A DNA stretch of 64,000 nt, taken from assembly GCF_009765225.1 (NCBI RefSeq), contig NZ_VMSF01000001.1, positions 620,001 through 684,000 on the forward strand, in the 5' to 3' direction. The stretch comes from Leifsonia sp. AG29 (GTDB lineage Bacteria; Actinomycetota; Actinomycetes; Actinomycetales; Microbacteriaceae). Position numbers and translations under genes: made by a program. Below, piece by piece: positions 15,984-24,705 of the stretch. The notes below the pieces were generated by a model that worked only from the letters and a program-made list of their open reading frames with translations, searched no databases and had not been told where the DNA came from. Position 1 is the first letter of the stretch, and each line of letters opens with the position of its first letter.

Positions 15984-17366
15984 ATGACCGAGCAGGGGAT
16001 CACTCAGCCGCCGGCCACCGGCACGACCAGTGACGAGGCCGTCCTGGCATCGGAGGCGTTCGTCGTCGGCTTCCCGCTGGTGTTCGACCTGGAGCAGGTC
16101 GACCGGTTCGTCCGCGAGGGGATCGGCAGCACGCCGGCGACGCCGTTCAACGCCTTCGGTCACGCCCGTTCGCTGGCGGGTCCCGACGACACCTTCGTCT
16201 CCATCAACAACGACACCGTCTATTCGATCGCGCAGATCGACCTGGGCACCGGCCCGCTGCTGCTCCGCATCCCGGATTCGGGCGACCGCTACCGCGTCCT
16301 CCAGTTCGTCGACGCCTGGACGGAGAACTTCGCCTACGTCGGGACACGTGCCACCGGGAACGGCGCGGGGGAGTTCCTCCTCGTCCCGCCGGACTGGCAG
16401 GGGGAGGCGCCCGCTGACACGACGCTCATCCGTTTCCCCACGCGGATCGGCTCCATCGTCGGCCGCTGGGCCGTCGACGGCGCGGCCGACCTGCCCGCCG
16501 TCCGTGCGCTGCAGGACGCCCTGACGCTGACTCCGACCCGGGAGACCTTCGCTGCACCGGAGGGCGTACCCGCCGTGCCGCAGGGACCGAGCGACGCGCT
16601 GACCTTCTTCGAGCGCCTCCGCGTGTGGTCGCGGGCCTTTCCTGCCGCGCCCCACGACACGGCGGCGCTCGAATCGTACGAGCCGCTCGGGCTCACCGGC
16701 GATGTGCCCGTCTCCGAGTTGCCCGCTGCCACGCAGGCGGCGCTCGAGGCCGGGTACGCGGTCGGCAACGAGGCGCTGGAGGCGGCCCTGCGCGCGGGTG
16801 CCGCCGTCGACGGCTGGCAGCTCAACCTCCACGCCTTCGACTACAACGTCGACTTCTTCGAGGTGGGCACCCTCCGCGACGACGCCTGGATGATGACCGA
16901 CACGAGCACGCGGTACGCGAACCGCGCCGCGGCGGCGCTCGGTGGTCTGTGGGGCAACCACGGCTACGAGGCGGCGTACGCGTCGACGTACGTCGACGCC
17001 GACGGCCGGGCGCTCGACGGCGCGAACGAATACCGGCTCCGGCTCAGCCCGACGCCGCCGGTCGGCGCCTTCTGGTCGCTGACCATGTACGACCTTCCGG
17101 ACTACTACCTGGTCCGCAACGAGCTCGACCGCTACTCGCTCGGCGACCGCACGCCGGGCCTCGTGCACGACGACGACGGAGGACTGACGATCACGATGAG
17201 CGCGACCCGACCGGCCGACCCGAAGGCCGCGGCGAACTGGCTGCCGGCACCCGCGGGTCCGTTCCGCCCGCTGCTGCGGATGTACCTCCCCGGCGCCGAC
17301 GTGCTCTCGGGCGAGTACCGCCTCCCGGCGATCGAACGCGTCGACGCGAGCGAGAGGACGGCCTGA
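15984..17366 (+). CDS. DUF1254/DUF1214 domain protein
   Basis: A 460-residue protein with an N-terminal DUF1254 domain (residues about 20-160; VSINNDTVYSIAQIDLGTGPLLL) and a C-terminal DUF1214 domain (about 320-455; GAFWSLTMYDLPDYYLVRNELDRYSLGDRT). The biochemical role of this widespread family is unknown. Many members are exported but no signal peptide is seen here, so this one is probably cytoplasmic. The ATG at 15984 has a GAGGT site; a GTG two codons earlier overlaps that site. It ends two bases before pta and probably heads a multi-gene transcript. Confidence 0.8.
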   Translation: MTEQGITQPPATGTTSDEAVLASEAFVVGFPLVFDLEQVDRFVREGIGSTPATPFNAFGHARSLAGPDDTFVSINNDTVYSIAQIDLGTGPLLLRIPDSGDRYRVLQFVDAWTENFAYVGTRATGNGAGEFLLVPPDWQGEAPADTTLIRFPTRIGSIVGRWAVDGAADLPAVRALQDALTLTPTRETFAAPEGVPAVPQGPSDALTFFERLRVWSRAFPAAPHDTAALESYEPLGLTGDVPVSELPAATQAALEAGYAVGNEALEAALRAGAAVDGWQLNLHAFDYNVDFFEVGTLRDDAWMMTDTSTRYANRAAAALGGLWGNHGYEAAYASTYVDADGRALDGANEYRLRLSPTPPVGAFWSLTMYDLPDYYLVRNELDRYSLGDRTPGLVHDDDGGLTITMSATRPADPKAAANWLPAPAGPFRPLLRMYLPGADVLSGEYRLPAIERVDASERTA

Positions 17367-17368
17367 GG

Positions 17369-19504
17369 GTGGCGCGCTCGCTCTACATCACCTCGGCGGA
17401 GGGGCACACCGGCAAGTCGACGGTCGCTCTCGGTGTGCTCGAGGCACTGCGCCATTCCGTCGGCCGAGTGGGCGTCTTCCGGCCGATCTCCCGATCGATC
17501 GTCGAGCGCGACTACGTGCTCGAACTGCTCCTCCAGCGCGTGACGGCCGACCTCTCGTACGACGACGCCCTCGGCGTCACCTACGAGGACGTCCACACCG
17601 ACGCCGAGGCCGCCCTGGGCGAGATCGTGCGGCGGTTCCGCGAGGTGGAGGCGCGCTGCGACACGGTCGTCATCCTCGGCTCGGATTACACCGACGTCGG
17701 CAGCCCGACCGAGCTCGGCTACAACGCGCGCATCGCGGCGAACCTCGGAGCCCCGGTGCTCCTCGTTCTCGGCGGCCGGGTCGGCCAGGGCTACGGCGAG
17801 CGGCTCGGTCAGGCCGACCCGCGCTCTCCGGAGGAGCTGCGCCAGCTCGCCGAGCTCGCGGTGACCGAGCTCAAGGCCGAGCACGTGAGCCTGCTCGGCG
17901 TGGTCGCCAACCGGGCCGACGCCGACCGGCTCGACGAGATCGTCGCGGCCGTCGGCTCCGTGATCGGCGCGGCGGCGGCTGCGGCTGGCACGCCCGACCG
18001 GCCTCCCGTGTGGGCGATCCCGGAGGACCTCTTCCTCGTCGCTCCCAGCATCCGCTCCATCATGGAGGCGACCGACGCGACCCTGGTGGCGGGCGACGAG
18101 GCCCTCCTCGCCCGCGAGGCGCTCGGGGTGGTCGTCGCCGGGATGTCGATGAACAACGTCCTCCCCCGGCTGATCGAGGGGTCCGTCGTCGTCGTGCCCG
18201 GCGACCGCACGGAGGTGCTGCTCGCCGTCCTCATGGCCAACGCCTCGGGCACGTTCCCCTCCATCGCCGGCATCGTGCTGAACGGCGGGTTCGACCTGCC
18301 GGAGCCGATCGAACGCCTCCTCGCGGGGCTGCGGTCGCCGCTGCCGATCGGCCGCACCACGCTCGACACCTACGAGACCGTGCTCCGCATCACGCACGCC
18401 CGGGGGAGGCTCGCCGCCGACTCGCAGCGCAAGTACGACACCGCGCTGGCGCTGTTCGAGCGTCACGTCGACGCCGCCGCCCTGCTCGCGCGCCTCGATG
18501 TGACGCGGCACAACGTGGTCACGCCGCTGATGTTCGAGTACGACCTCATCGAGCGGGCGCGCCGGGCGGACAAGCACATCGTGCTCCCGGAGGGCGAGGA
18601 CGACCGCATCCTCCGGGCCGCTCACACCCTCCTCGCGCGCCGCGTGGCCCGGCTGACGATCCTCGGCGAGCCGTTCGAGGTGCGCTCCCGGGCGATCGAG
18701 CTGGGCCTCGACATCTCGGCGGCCGAGGTCCTGAGCCCGTTCGACGACGTCCTCCGGCTGCGCTTCGCGGAGGAGTACGCGCGGCTGCGCGCCCACAAGG
18801 GCATCACCGTCGACCAGGCCGCCGACACGGTGACCGACTCCTCCTACTTCGGCACGATGATGGTCCACCTCGGTCTCGCCGACGGCATGGTCTCCGGCGC
18901 CGCGCACACCACCGCGCACACGATCAGGCCGGCGTTCGAGATCATCAAGACCCGGCCGGGCGTCTCGGTCGTGTCGAGCGTGTTCCTCATGGCGCTGGCC
19001 GACAAGGTGCTCGTCTACGGCGACTGCGCGGTCATCCCCGACCCGACGTCCGAGCAGCTGGCCGACATCGCGGTGTCGTCCGCACGGACCGCCGAGCAGT
19101 TCGGCATCGAGCCGCGCGTCGCGATGCTGTCGTACTCGACCGGCGACTCGGGCGCCGGCGCCGACGTCGTGAAGGTCCGCGAGGCCACCGAACTCGTCCG
19201 CGAGCGGGCTCCGCAGCTCGCCGTCGACGGGCCGATCCAGTACGACGCCGCCGCGGACGCGGCCGTCGCGGCGGCGAAGATGCCGGGGTCGGAGGTGGCG
19301 GGCCGCGCGACGGTGTTCATCTTCCCCGACCTCAACACCGGCAACAACACGTACAAGGCGGTCCAGCGGAGTGCGGGCGCCGTCGCGATCGGACCGATCC
19401 TGCAGGGCCTGCGCAAGCCGATCAACGACCTCTCCCGCGGAGCGACCGTCGACGACATCGTCAACACGGTGGCGATCACAGCGATCCAGGCGGCGCTGTC
19501 ATGA
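17369..19504 (+). CDS. pta: Phosphate acetyltransferase (long, DRTGG type)
   Basis: A 711-residue enzyme that interconverts acetyl-CoA and acetyl phosphate. It has the long bacterial layout: an N-terminal cobyrinate-synthase-like P-loop domain (SAEGHTGKST at residues 9-18), a middle DRTGG regulatory domain, and the C-terminal PTA_PTB catalytic domain (about 385-705) with YFGTMMVHLGLADGMVSG and FPDLNTGNNTYK. The GTG start lies two bases after the DUF1254 stop, and the stop overlaps the ackA ATG (ATGA). With AckA it makes ATP and acetate from acetyl-CoA during overflow, or activates acetate in reverse. Confidence 0.95.
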   Translation: MARSLYITSAEGHTGKSTVALGVLEALRHSVGRVGVFRPISRSIVERDYVLELLLQRVTADLSYDDALGVTYEDVHTDAEAALGEIVRRFREVEARCDTVVILGSDYTDVGSPTELGYNARIAANLGAPVLLVLGGRVGQGYGERLGQADPRSPEELRQLAELAVTELKAEHVSLLGVVANRADADRLDEIVAAVGSVIGAAAAAAGTPDRPPVWAIPEDLFLVAPSIRSIMEATDATLVAGDEALLAREALGVVVAGMSMNNVLPRLIEGSVVVVPGDRTEVLLAVLMANASGTFPSIAGIVLNGGFDLPEPIERLLAGLRSPLPIGRTTLDTYETVLRITHARGRLAADSQRKYDTALALFERHVDAAALLARLDVTRHNVVTPLMFEYDLIERARRADKHIVLPEGEDDRILRAAHTLLARRVARLTILGEPFEVRSRAIELGLDISAAEVLSPFDDVLRLRFAEEYARLRAHKGITVDQAADTVTDSSYFGTMMVHLGLADGMVSGAAHTTAHTIRPAFEIIKTRPGVSVVSSVFLMALADKVLVYGDCAVIPDPTSEQLADIAVSSARTAEQFGIEPRVAMLSYSTGDSGAGADVVKVREATELVRERAPQLAVDGPIQYDAAADAAVAAAKMPGSEVAGRATVFIFPDLNTGNNTYKAVQRSAGAVAIGPILQGLRKPINDLSRGATVDDIVNTVAITAIQAALS

Positions 19505-20703
19505 GCGCCGTCCTCGTCGTCAACAGCGGCTCGTCGTCGTTCAAGTACCAGCTGATCGACAGCGAGTCGGAGGAGTCCCTCGCGTCCGGCCTCGTCGAGC
19601 GGATCGGCGAGGCGAGCGGTCGGACCTCCCATCGCGGACCGGACGGCACCAGCGAGCGCACCCTGCAGATCCCCGACCACACGGCCGGGTTCCGCGCGAT
19701 GCTGGACGCCTTCGCCGAGCACGGCCCGAGCCTCGACGAGAACCCGCTCGACGCCGTCGGCCACCGCGTGGTGCACGGCGGCAAGCGGTTCTTCGAGCCG
19801 ACTGTCGTGACACCCCTCGTCGAGATCAACATCGAGGATCTCTCCGATCTCGCGCCCCTCCACAACCCGGCGAACCTCCAGGGCATCCGCGCCGCCCGGG
19901 CCGCGTTCCCGGATGTCCCGCACGTGGCCGTCTTCGACACGGCGTTCCACCAGACGCTGCCACCGGCGGCCTACACCTACGCGATCGACGCGGGGCTCGC
20001 CGAGCGCCACCGGGTCCGCCGCTACGGCTTCCACGGCACCTCCCACAAGTACGTGTCGGAGGCGGCGGCCCGCTTCCTCGGCCGGCCGATCGAGGAGCTG
20101 CGCCAGATCGTCCTCCATCTGGGCAACGGGGCGTCGGCATGCGCCGTCCGTGGCGGACGGTCGGTGGAGACGTCGATGGGCATGACACCGCTCGAGGGGC
20201 TCGTCATGGGCACGCGCTCGGGCGACCTCGACCCGGCGGTGCTCCTGCATCTCGCGCGGCGTGCGCACCTCGGCACGGACGAGCTCGACGAACTGCTCAA
20301 CCGCCGCAGCGGACTGCTCGGTCTCTCCGGCCGAGGCGACATGAGAGATGTGCGCCAGGCCGCCGAGAACGGTGACGAGGCCGCCCGTCTGGCCCTCGAC
20401 ACGACGATCCACCGGCTGAAGCACTACATCGGCGCGTACACCGCCCTGCTCGGCGGTCTCGACGTGCTCGTCTTCACCGCCGGTATCGGCGAGAACGACG
20501 CGAGGCTGCGCGAGGAGACGCTGGAGGGGCTCGGATTCCTCGGCATCGAGCTCGATCCCGAGCGCAACGCGGCGTCCGATCGCGGGGCCCGGGTGATCTC
20601 GACGGACGGGTCCGCCGTGACGGTGCTCGTCGTCCCGACCAACGAGGAGCTCGAGATCGCGCGCCAGTCGCTCCAGGCGGTCGCGCGGGAGCGGGCCGAC
20701 TGA
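19501..20703 (+). CDS. ackA: Acetate kinase
   Basis: A 400-residue ASKHA-fold kinase converting acetyl phosphate and ADP to acetate and ATP. The N-terminal NSGSSSFKYQ motif, HRVVHGG, the FHGTSHKYV segment and the MGTRSGDLDP and FTAGIGEN motifs are all present, so it looks fully active. It overlaps pta by four bases and is surely co-transcribed with it. The next gene, a lipoprotein, begins 25 bases downstream on the same strand, so the transcript may continue through three more genes. Confidence 0.96.
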   Translation: MSAVLVVNSGSSSFKYQLIDSESEESLASGLVERIGEASGRTSHRGPDGTSERTLQIPDHTAGFRAMLDAFAEHGPSLDENPLDAVGHRVVHGGKRFFEPTVVTPLVEINIEDLSDLAPLHNPANLQGIRAARAAFPDVPHVAVFDTAFHQTLPPAAYTYAIDAGLAERHRVRRYGFHGTSHKYVSEAAARFLGRPIEELRQIVLHLGNGASACAVRGGRSVETSMGMTPLEGLVMGTRSGDLDPAVLLHLARRAHLGTDELDELLNRRSGLLGLSGRGDMRDVRQAAENGDEAARLALDTTIHRLKHYIGAYTALLGGLDVLVFTAGIGENDARLREETLEGLGFLGIELDPERNAASDRGARVISTDGSAVTVLVVPTNEELEIARQSLQAVARERAD

Positions 20704-20728
20704 GGCGAACAGGGCCGGGAGGCGCGAG

Positions 20729-22072
20729 ATGCTGCGACGGAGCGGCGAACAGGCGCGGCGGGGCGGCCCGGCGGCGCGGTTCGTCGCCGTGCTCGCCGCC
20801 TCCCTGCTCGCCCTCGCGGCGCTCGCAGGGTGCAGCACGTCGCCCTACTCCGAGGGCCCTCACTTCGTCACGCCGCCGCTCATCCGCTACAGCTCCGTGC
20901 TGTGGCCGGTTCCGCTCGAGCTCGTCGGCGCCGAGCCCGGAGCGACGCTCCGGCTGCGCTCATCCCTGAGCACGAGCCGGGGCGTCTGGAGTTCGGCGGC
21001 GACCTACCAGGTGCCCGCGTCGGGCATCCTCGACATGGCGACCGCGCGGCCGCAGCTCGCCCCCTACGCCCAGCCCGACTCGGCCGGCCTGTTCTGGTCG
21101 CTCCGCGGTCCGCAGCTCAGCCCGAGCGACCAGGTGCGCCAGTGGATGACCAGCACCGTCACCCTCACCCTCTCGGCGTGGGACGGCGCCCGGCTGGTCG
21201 CCGAGCGCACCTTCCGATTGCAGGGGCTGGCGGCCGACCTGCACCCGCGGACCGTCCGCACGCGAGACCTCCTGGGGGATGCGCCCGGCATGCTGCCGCC
21301 GCAGACCCACGAGGACGGGCCGGTCGGCACCTTCTGGAGCGCCGCCTCCCTCGAGCGGCCCGCCACCCCCGCGGTCGTGATGTTCGACGATCCGTCGGCC
21401 GGTGCATCCTCGGCGTACACCGCACCGCTGCTCGCCGAGTTCGGTGCCTCGGTCTTCGTCGTACCGCTCGCCGGCGCCCGCGACGGGGTCCGGCTGACGG
21501 GCGCGATCGACGACTCGACGGTGGAGGCGGTGCTCGCCTGGCTGCAGGAGCGCCCGGACGTCCTGAGCCGCCGGGTCTTCGTCTACGGGACGGGCGCGGC
21601 CGGCGCCGTCGCGGTCTGGGCGGCCACGCACTTCGCCTCGCGGATCGCCGGGCTGTTCGAGGCGGGCGGCACGCCCGTGGTGCTGTGCTCCCCGGACGGC
21701 GGCGCGAGCCCGATCCGGGAAGGCGGCGTCCCGGTCCCGTGCAACGGAGCGACCGAGCCCGTGTCGCGGGCCTTCGCCCGGTCGATCGATGTCGTGCGGG
21801 GCCCGGTCGTGCTCGCGTGCGGCGGGCGCGACGCGGTGCTCCCGTCGGCGTGCGCGTGGCAGGAGGCGCTCGCCGAGACGCGAGCGCATCGGGCGTCCGA
21901 CAGCGTGCAGGAGGCGGCGGTCGCCGGGCACGCGGTGTCCGTCCCTCCCGGACTGCCGATCGCGCTCGACACGGGAGGCGCGGCGGGCTTCTCGCCGCAG
22001 GCGACCGAGAAGGCCCGGGTGGCGTTCTGGAACGCCGTCGGCCAGATCATCCTGAGGGCGGCGATCTCGTGA
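20729..22072 (+). CDS. Acyl-CoA thioesterase/BAAT-like lipoprotein, paralogue 1 (no nucleophile)
   Basis: A 447-residue lipoprotein with lipobox LAGC (Cys about 35). Residues 45-165 resemble the N-terminal beta-sandwich of acyl-CoA thioester hydrolases and bile-acid-CoA:amino-acid N-acyltransferases, including the SAGLFWSLRGP signature. An alpha/beta-hydrolase BAAT_C-like domain follows (about 200-440). Where family members have the GxSxG nucleophile elbow, this protein reads GTGAA (287-291), so the catalytic Ser/Cys is missing, while later Asp (GRDAVLP) and His (AGHAVSVPP) positions remain. It is probably inactive as a hydrolase and may bind ligand. First of three tandem paralogues. Confidence 0.75.
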   Translation: MLRRSGEQARRGGPAARFVAVLAASLLALAALAGCSTSPYSEGPHFVTPPLIRYSSVLWPVPLELVGAEPGATLRLRSSLSTSRGVWSSAATYQVPASGILDMATARPQLAPYAQPDSAGLFWSLRGPQLSPSDQVRQWMTSTVTLTLSAWDGARLVAERTFRLQGLAADLHPRTVRTRDLLGDAPGMLPPQTHEDGPVGTFWSAASLERPATPAVVMFDDPSAGASSAYTAPLLAEFGASVFVVPLAGARDGVRLTGAIDDSTVEAVLAWLQERPDVLSRRVFVYGTGAAGAVAVWAATHFASRIAGLFEAGGTPVVLCSPDGGASPIREGGVPVPCNGATEPVSRAFARSIDVVRGPVVLACGGRDAVLPSACAWQEALAETRAHRASDSVQEAAVAGHAVSVPPGLPIALDTGGAAGFSPQATEKARVAFWNAVGQIILRAAIS

Positions 22073-23382
22073 GCGCCGCGGGTCGGGGCGCGCCAGTGCG
22101 GCGCATGGCCGGTGCTCTCCGGTCGGCCGCTTCGCTGATCGTGATCGGCCTCCTGCTGACCGCCTGCTCGGTCGCCGCGGGAGGCGGTCCCCGGTTCACG
22201 CTCAGCCGTTTCGGCGACGGGATCGCCGACCCGCTCGCCATCGAGATCTCGGGGCTCCAGCCGGGGGAGAACGTGACGCTCACCGCGACAGCCCGGACGG
22301 TCTCCGGAGTCTGGCGGTCGCGCGCGGTCTACGCGGTCCCGCCGGACGGCCGGGTTCAGCTCTGGGCCGAGAAGCCCCTCCTCGCCCCGTACGTCCGCCC
22401 CGACCCGGCCGCGCTGCTGTGGAGCATGTCCGGGCCCGCCCTGAGCCAGGCGGAGCTCGAACGCACGTGGGCCCTGTCGGGCGCCCGCGTCGCCTTCACC
22501 GCCGAGCAGGGCGGGCACCTCGCCGCGTCCGCGTCCCTCCAGCGGGCGGCGCTCTCGGACGGAAGCCAGGTCCGTCCCGTGTTCGACGCCGACCTGGCCG
22601 CCGGCGGCCTGGCGCCGACCGGGGACCCGGCCCTGGCGCAGGTAGGGACGTACTTCTCGCCGCAGCCGCCGAGAAGCGGACCCCAGCCGGGTGTGCTCAT
22701 CGTGGACGGCGACGAGGCCGGCGCTTCGGCGGCATTCGCCGCCCGGACGCTCGCCGCCGCCGGGTTCGCCGTCATCGTCGTGCCGGCCTTTGGACCGGAG
22801 GGCCAGATCCCGGGGTCGTCTGCGCTCGCCGTGGAGAGGCTGGACGCGGCGCTCCGCTGGTTCACCGCGCGGCCCGCGGTCGACCCGGAACGCGTCTTCA
22901 CCTACGGCACCGGGGCTGCGGCACCGATCGCCCTGTGGTTCGCGACGCACGAGCCCGACGCCGTCTACGGTGCCATCGCGGCCTCGGGGCCGACCGCGCT
23001 CCTCTGCGCCGCCTCGGACGGGTCGCCGACCCTCACCGCTGAAGGCGCCGCGGTGCCTTGCGAGCCCCTCGGCCGCAGCGTGGCCGACACCACGATCCTT
23101 CCGCTGGAGCAGATCCGCGGACCGGTGCTCCTGGCGTGCGGGACTGCGGATCAACTGCTGCCCGCGGCGTGCGACTGGACGCGGGCAGGAGCGCTCCGGC
23201 GCGGCCTCCGCGCGGGGCAGGCGTTCCTGGCCCAGGGCGCGTCGCACGAGATCACCGCGCCGCCCCTCCTGCCCATCGGCCTGAGCGACCTCGCCCCGTC
23301 GGCGGCGCAGGCCACCGAGGACGCCCGGGCAGGATTCTGGTCGCGGGTGGACACCCTTCTCGAGAATGCGATCCGGCGATGA
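22069..23382 (+). CDS. Acyl-CoA thioesterase/BAAT-like lipoprotein, paralogue 2 (no nucleophile)
   Basis: A 437-residue paralogue of its neighbours. The GTG at 22069 overlaps the previous stop (GTGA); an internal ATG 12 codons later is possible. The lipobox is LTAC (Cys about 33). The thioesterase-type N-domain (AALLWSMSGPALS near residues 114-126) precedes a BAAT_C-like hydrolase domain. The nucleophile elbow again reads GTGAA (280-284) in place of GxSxG, while the Asp (GTADQLLP) and His (GASHEITAPP) regions are kept. It would be anchored on the outer face of the membrane. The coupled translation suggests it acts with its two neighbours, perhaps as a complex (inference). Confidence 0.75.
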   Translation: MSAAGRGAPVRRMAGALRSAASLIVIGLLLTACSVAAGGGPRFTLSRFGDGIADPLAIEISGLQPGENVTLTATARTVSGVWRSRAVYAVPPDGRVQLWAEKPLLAPYVRPDPAALLWSMSGPALSQAELERTWALSGARVAFTAEQGGHLAASASLQRAALSDGSQVRPVFDADLAAGGLAPTGDPALAQVGTYFSPQPPRSGPQPGVLIVDGDEAGASAAFAARTLAAAGFAVIVVPAFGPEGQIPGSSALAVERLDAALRWFTARPAVDPERVFTYGTGAAAPIALWFATHEPDAVYGAIAASGPTALLCAASDGSPTLTAEGAAVPCEPLGRSVADTTILPLEQIRGPVLLACGTADQLLPAACDWTRAGALRRGLRAGQAFLAQGASHEITAPPLLPIGLSDLAPSAAQATEDARAGFWSRVDTLLENAIRR

Positions 23383-24635
23383 GGCGGGGACGGTTCGGGA
23401 CGCTCGCCGTCCTCGGCGCCGCACTCTTTGCGGTGGTGGCGCTTCTCGGAGGCTGCTCCGCCTCCTCGGGAGCGGCCGGTCCCCGCTTCGTCCTGGATCA
23501 GAACCCCACGGGCGTGTGGGAGCCGGTCCACATCCGTCTGGTGGCTCTGCCGCCGGGGGAGCGCGTGGCGATCACCGCCACGGCACGGGTCGGAGCGGTC
23601 TGGAGCTCGCGCGCCGTGTACATCGTCCCTCCGGACGGCGTCGTGGACCTCGACCGGGCGACGCCCGCCGATGCGCCGTGGACGGGCGCCGACGGCATGG
23701 GGCTGTTCTGGTCGCTCCGGAGCGCATCGGGCGCTGCAGCGACCTCCGACGAGACGTGGGGAGGCGCGTCGATCGCCGTGAGGCTCGACGCCGTCGTCGG
23801 CGGACGCCGTGCGGCGACGACCACGGTCCAGCGGATCGGCCTCGCGACGGCCGCGCCGTCGCGAGCGGTGTACGAAGACGGGATCTCGGGCGACTACTTC
23901 GCTCCGACCGTCGGCTCGGAGGCGCTGCGCCCCGGAGTCGTCGTGCTCGACGGAACGGACCCGGGGTCGTCGTCGGGCGTGCTCATCGCCTCCACGCTCT
24001 CGGCGCTCGGCTACCCGGCGCTGGCGCTCTCGACGTACGGGCCGTCCGGAGCTCTGGACCCGCGCCGGATCTTCCCGGCCGAGCGGTTCCTCGCGGCGCT
24101 CGACTGGCTGCGCACCCAGCCCGGTGTCGACGATCAGCGCATGTTCGTCCTGGGGACATCCCGCGGGGCGCCGCTCGCGCTCTGGGCGGCGGCCGCGTAC
24201 CCCGGCACGGTGTACGGCGCGATCGCTCCGGGAGGGACGACGGGCCTCATCTGCGCGTCCCCCGTCCCGTCGCCCGCGGTCACCGTCGACGGCGACTGGG
24301 TGCCCTGCACTCCGGGGACCCGGGTCGTGTCGCCGGCGACCGTGCTGGATCTCCGCGGCATTCCGGGCCCCGTCGTGCTCGGCTGCGCGGGGGCGGACGA
24401 ACAGCTCGACAACGGGTGCGAGTGGATGGACGCGGCGGCGCGGATCCGCCCCGCCCGGGAGGGGGATGCGTACCTGCGTGCGGCCGACGCCACGCACCTG
24501 TTCTTCCTGCCTCCCTACACGCCGCTCGACCTCCCTCCCGCACCGCACGCGCAGGCCACCGAGGACGCCCGGGCAGCCCTCTGGCGCGCCATTGAGGAGG
24601 CGCTCGCCGGGCCGTCCGTGGTGCCCGGACGCTGA
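23379..24635 (+). CDS. Acyl-CoA thioesterase/BAAT-like lipoprotein, paralogue 3 (apparently active)
   Basis: A 418-residue third paralogue, overlapping the second by ATGA. The lipobox is LGGC (Cys 26). The N-domain has GADGMGLFWSLRS (103-115). The hydrolase domain keeps the full nucleophile elbow GTSRG (259-263, Ser 261), with candidate triad partners Asp 340 (GADEQLD) and His 373 (ATHLFF). It is therefore the only one of the three likely to hydrolyse or transfer acyl groups. The lipoprotein location argues against intracellular acyl-CoA as the real substrate; an extracellular thioester or ester is more likely (inference). It ends about 70 bases before dnaX. Confidence 0.75.
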   Translation: MRRGRFGTLAVLGAALFAVVALLGGCSASSGAAGPRFVLDQNPTGVWEPVHIRLVALPPGERVAITATARVGAVWSSRAVYIVPPDGVVDLDRATPADAPWTGADGMGLFWSLRSASGAAATSDETWGGASIAVRLDAVVGGRRAATTTVQRIGLATAAPSRAVYEDGISGDYFAPTVGSEALRPGVVVLDGTDPGSSSGVLIASTLSALGYPALALSTYGPSGALDPRRIFPAERFLAALDWLRTQPGVDDQRMFVLGTSRGAPLALWAAAAYPGTVYGAIAPGGTTGLICASPVPSPAVTVDGDWVPCTPGTRVVSPATVLDLRGIPGPVVLGCAGADEQLDNGCEWMDAAARIRPAREGDAYLRAADATHLFFLPPYTPLDLPPAPHAQATEDARAALWRAIEEALAGPSVVPGR

Positions 24636-24693
24636 TCGCGCCGGAGCGTCCGCGCGAGCCCCCGCCACCCGGGGAAATGTCGGCCGCGCAAAG

Positions 24694-24699
24694 TAGCAT
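24694..24699 (+). promoter_or_regulatory. -10 box giving a probably leaderless dnaX mRNA
   Basis: TAGCAT ends six bases before the GTG start and no ribosome site is visible, so transcription probably begins at the start codon. Confidence 0.5.
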
Positions 24700-24705
24700 G
24701 TGTGA

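Noticed and set aside
15900-18919. Long minus-strand frames opposite the DUF1254 and pta genes
   Set aside because: Shadow frames with strongly biased composition; the plus-strand genes are unmistakable.
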